Assembly: GCA_007122745.1 (NCBI GenBank)
Contig: SKTA01000036.1
Coordinates: 1 to 6,586 of the forward strand
DNA from: Bacteroidales bacterium
GTDB lineage: Bacteria; Bacteroidota; Bacteroidia; Bacteroidales; UBA7960
Length of the DNA: 6,586 bases
Reading direction: 5' to 3'
The notes under the pieces are model-generated. The model worked only from the letters and a program-made list of their open reading frames with translations, had not been told where the DNA came from and ran no database searches. A program made the position numbers and the translations under genes. This document shows, piece after piece, positions 6,352 to 6,586 of the stretch; position 1 is the first letter of the stretch; every line of letters begins with the position of its first letter.

Positions 6352-6382
6352 AAAAGTAAAGTAAGTTTACATAAACACCAAA
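6351..6382 (-). promoter_or_regulatory. Candidate Bacteroidota promoter for the response regulator
   Basis: Minus strand has TTTG (6382-6379), a 20-base spacer, then TACTTTTG (6358-6351). Both elements match the Bacteroidota consensus TTTG / TAnnTTTG with a usual spacing, making this the best promoter match in the window. Transcription would start near 6345, leaving a leader of about 89 bases. A second perfect -7 match, TAAGTTTG (6386-6379), overlaps the receptor stop codon but has no -33 partner. Confidence 0.5.
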
Positions 6383-6383
6383 C

Positions 6384-6586
6384 TTAAATTCGGATATTTA
6401 CACCTATCATAAAATGACGGCCCGCCTGGGGGAAAAATCCGTCCTCAATAACAACAAGACCTTGATCCCCTACAACCCCTTTATAAATCCACGCGTTGCT
6501 TTCGTATTCATGATTAAAGATATTATTGATTTGAAAAATCAGTTCCAGATCTTTAAGGAGACTGGTTTCCCATGTGTAATTGATGC
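6384..6586 (-). CDS. TonB-dependent receptor, C-terminal 66 residues (N-terminus beyond window edge)
   Basis: The minus strand is open from the right edge to a TAA at 6386-6384. The translation contains LELIFQINNIFNHEYESNAW, the beta-strand followed by the N(I/L)FN.xY turn typical of the last barrel strands of TonB-dependent outer-membrane receptors. It ends with GFFPQAGRHFMIGVNIRI, the usual final block (.PxxGR.f..gv...) with the closing strand. Such receptors import siderophores, cobalamin, metals or glycans through the outer membrane using TonB energy; the substrate cannot be told from this fragment. The reading frame is intact, so it is cut by the window edge and not visibly broken. Its terminator lies at 6351-6320, between it and the regulator. 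Confidence 0.88.
   Translation of the reverse strand, partial: INYTWETSLLKDLELIFQINNIFNHEYESNAWIYKGVVGDQGLVVIEDGFFPQAGRHFMIGVNIRI

Noticed and set aside
1..6586. Mobile element, CRISPR array, defence system, tRNA or rRNA
   Set aside because: I saw no transposase or integrase motifs, no spaced direct-repeat array, no terminal inverted repeats and no tRNA-like cloverleaf. All long open frames are accounted for by the genes listed.

Overview
The window looks like chromosomal DNA from a member of the Bacteroidota (Bacteroidetes). The main reasons are a secreted protein with a type IX secretion (T9SS) type A sorting tail, the end of a TonB-dependent outer-membrane receptor, a Bacteroidota-style Ddl N-terminus, gene starts with A-rich leaders and no convincing Shine-Dalgarno sequence, and several matches to the Bacteroidota promoter -7 element TAnnTTTG. 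No tRNA, rRNA, CRISPR array, insertion sequence or integration site is visible. Gene order looks like a core chromosomal region rather than an island.

Left part (1-4931). A D-alanine--D-alanine ligase gene, cut off at the left edge, reads leftward. It is divergent, across about 210 AT-rich bases, from a tight three-gene rightward run: a membrane-anchored protein with four PASTA repeats and no kinase, a 667-residue secreted T9SS cargo protein that starts on the last base of the PASTA stop codon, and an RluD/RluA-family pseudouridine synthase 6 bases further on. Ddl makes the D-Ala-D-Ala dipeptide that ends the peptidoglycan stem peptide, and PASTA repeats are known in other proteins to bind peptidoglycan or muropeptides. 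A cell-envelope theme is therefore plausible, with the rRNA-modifying enzyme carried along in the same transcript.

Right part (4932-6586). The run converges, across a 32-base gap, on a leftward gene for an NtrC-type response regulator (receiver, AAA+, Fis-type HTH). Upstream of it lies the end of a TonB-dependent receptor gene, also leftward. Between these two genes a good intrinsic terminator for the receptor overlaps the likely promoter of the regulator, and three 8-bp direct repeats sit just before the regulator's start codon.

The most unusual item is the regulator. It keeps the phosphorylation site, Walker A, Walker B acids, sensor II region and HTH. It lacks the surface loop carrying GAFTGA, the motif that touches sigma-54, and the usual arginine-finger and sensor I residues are substituted. 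It therefore probably does not work as a classical sigma-54 activator despite its family signature.
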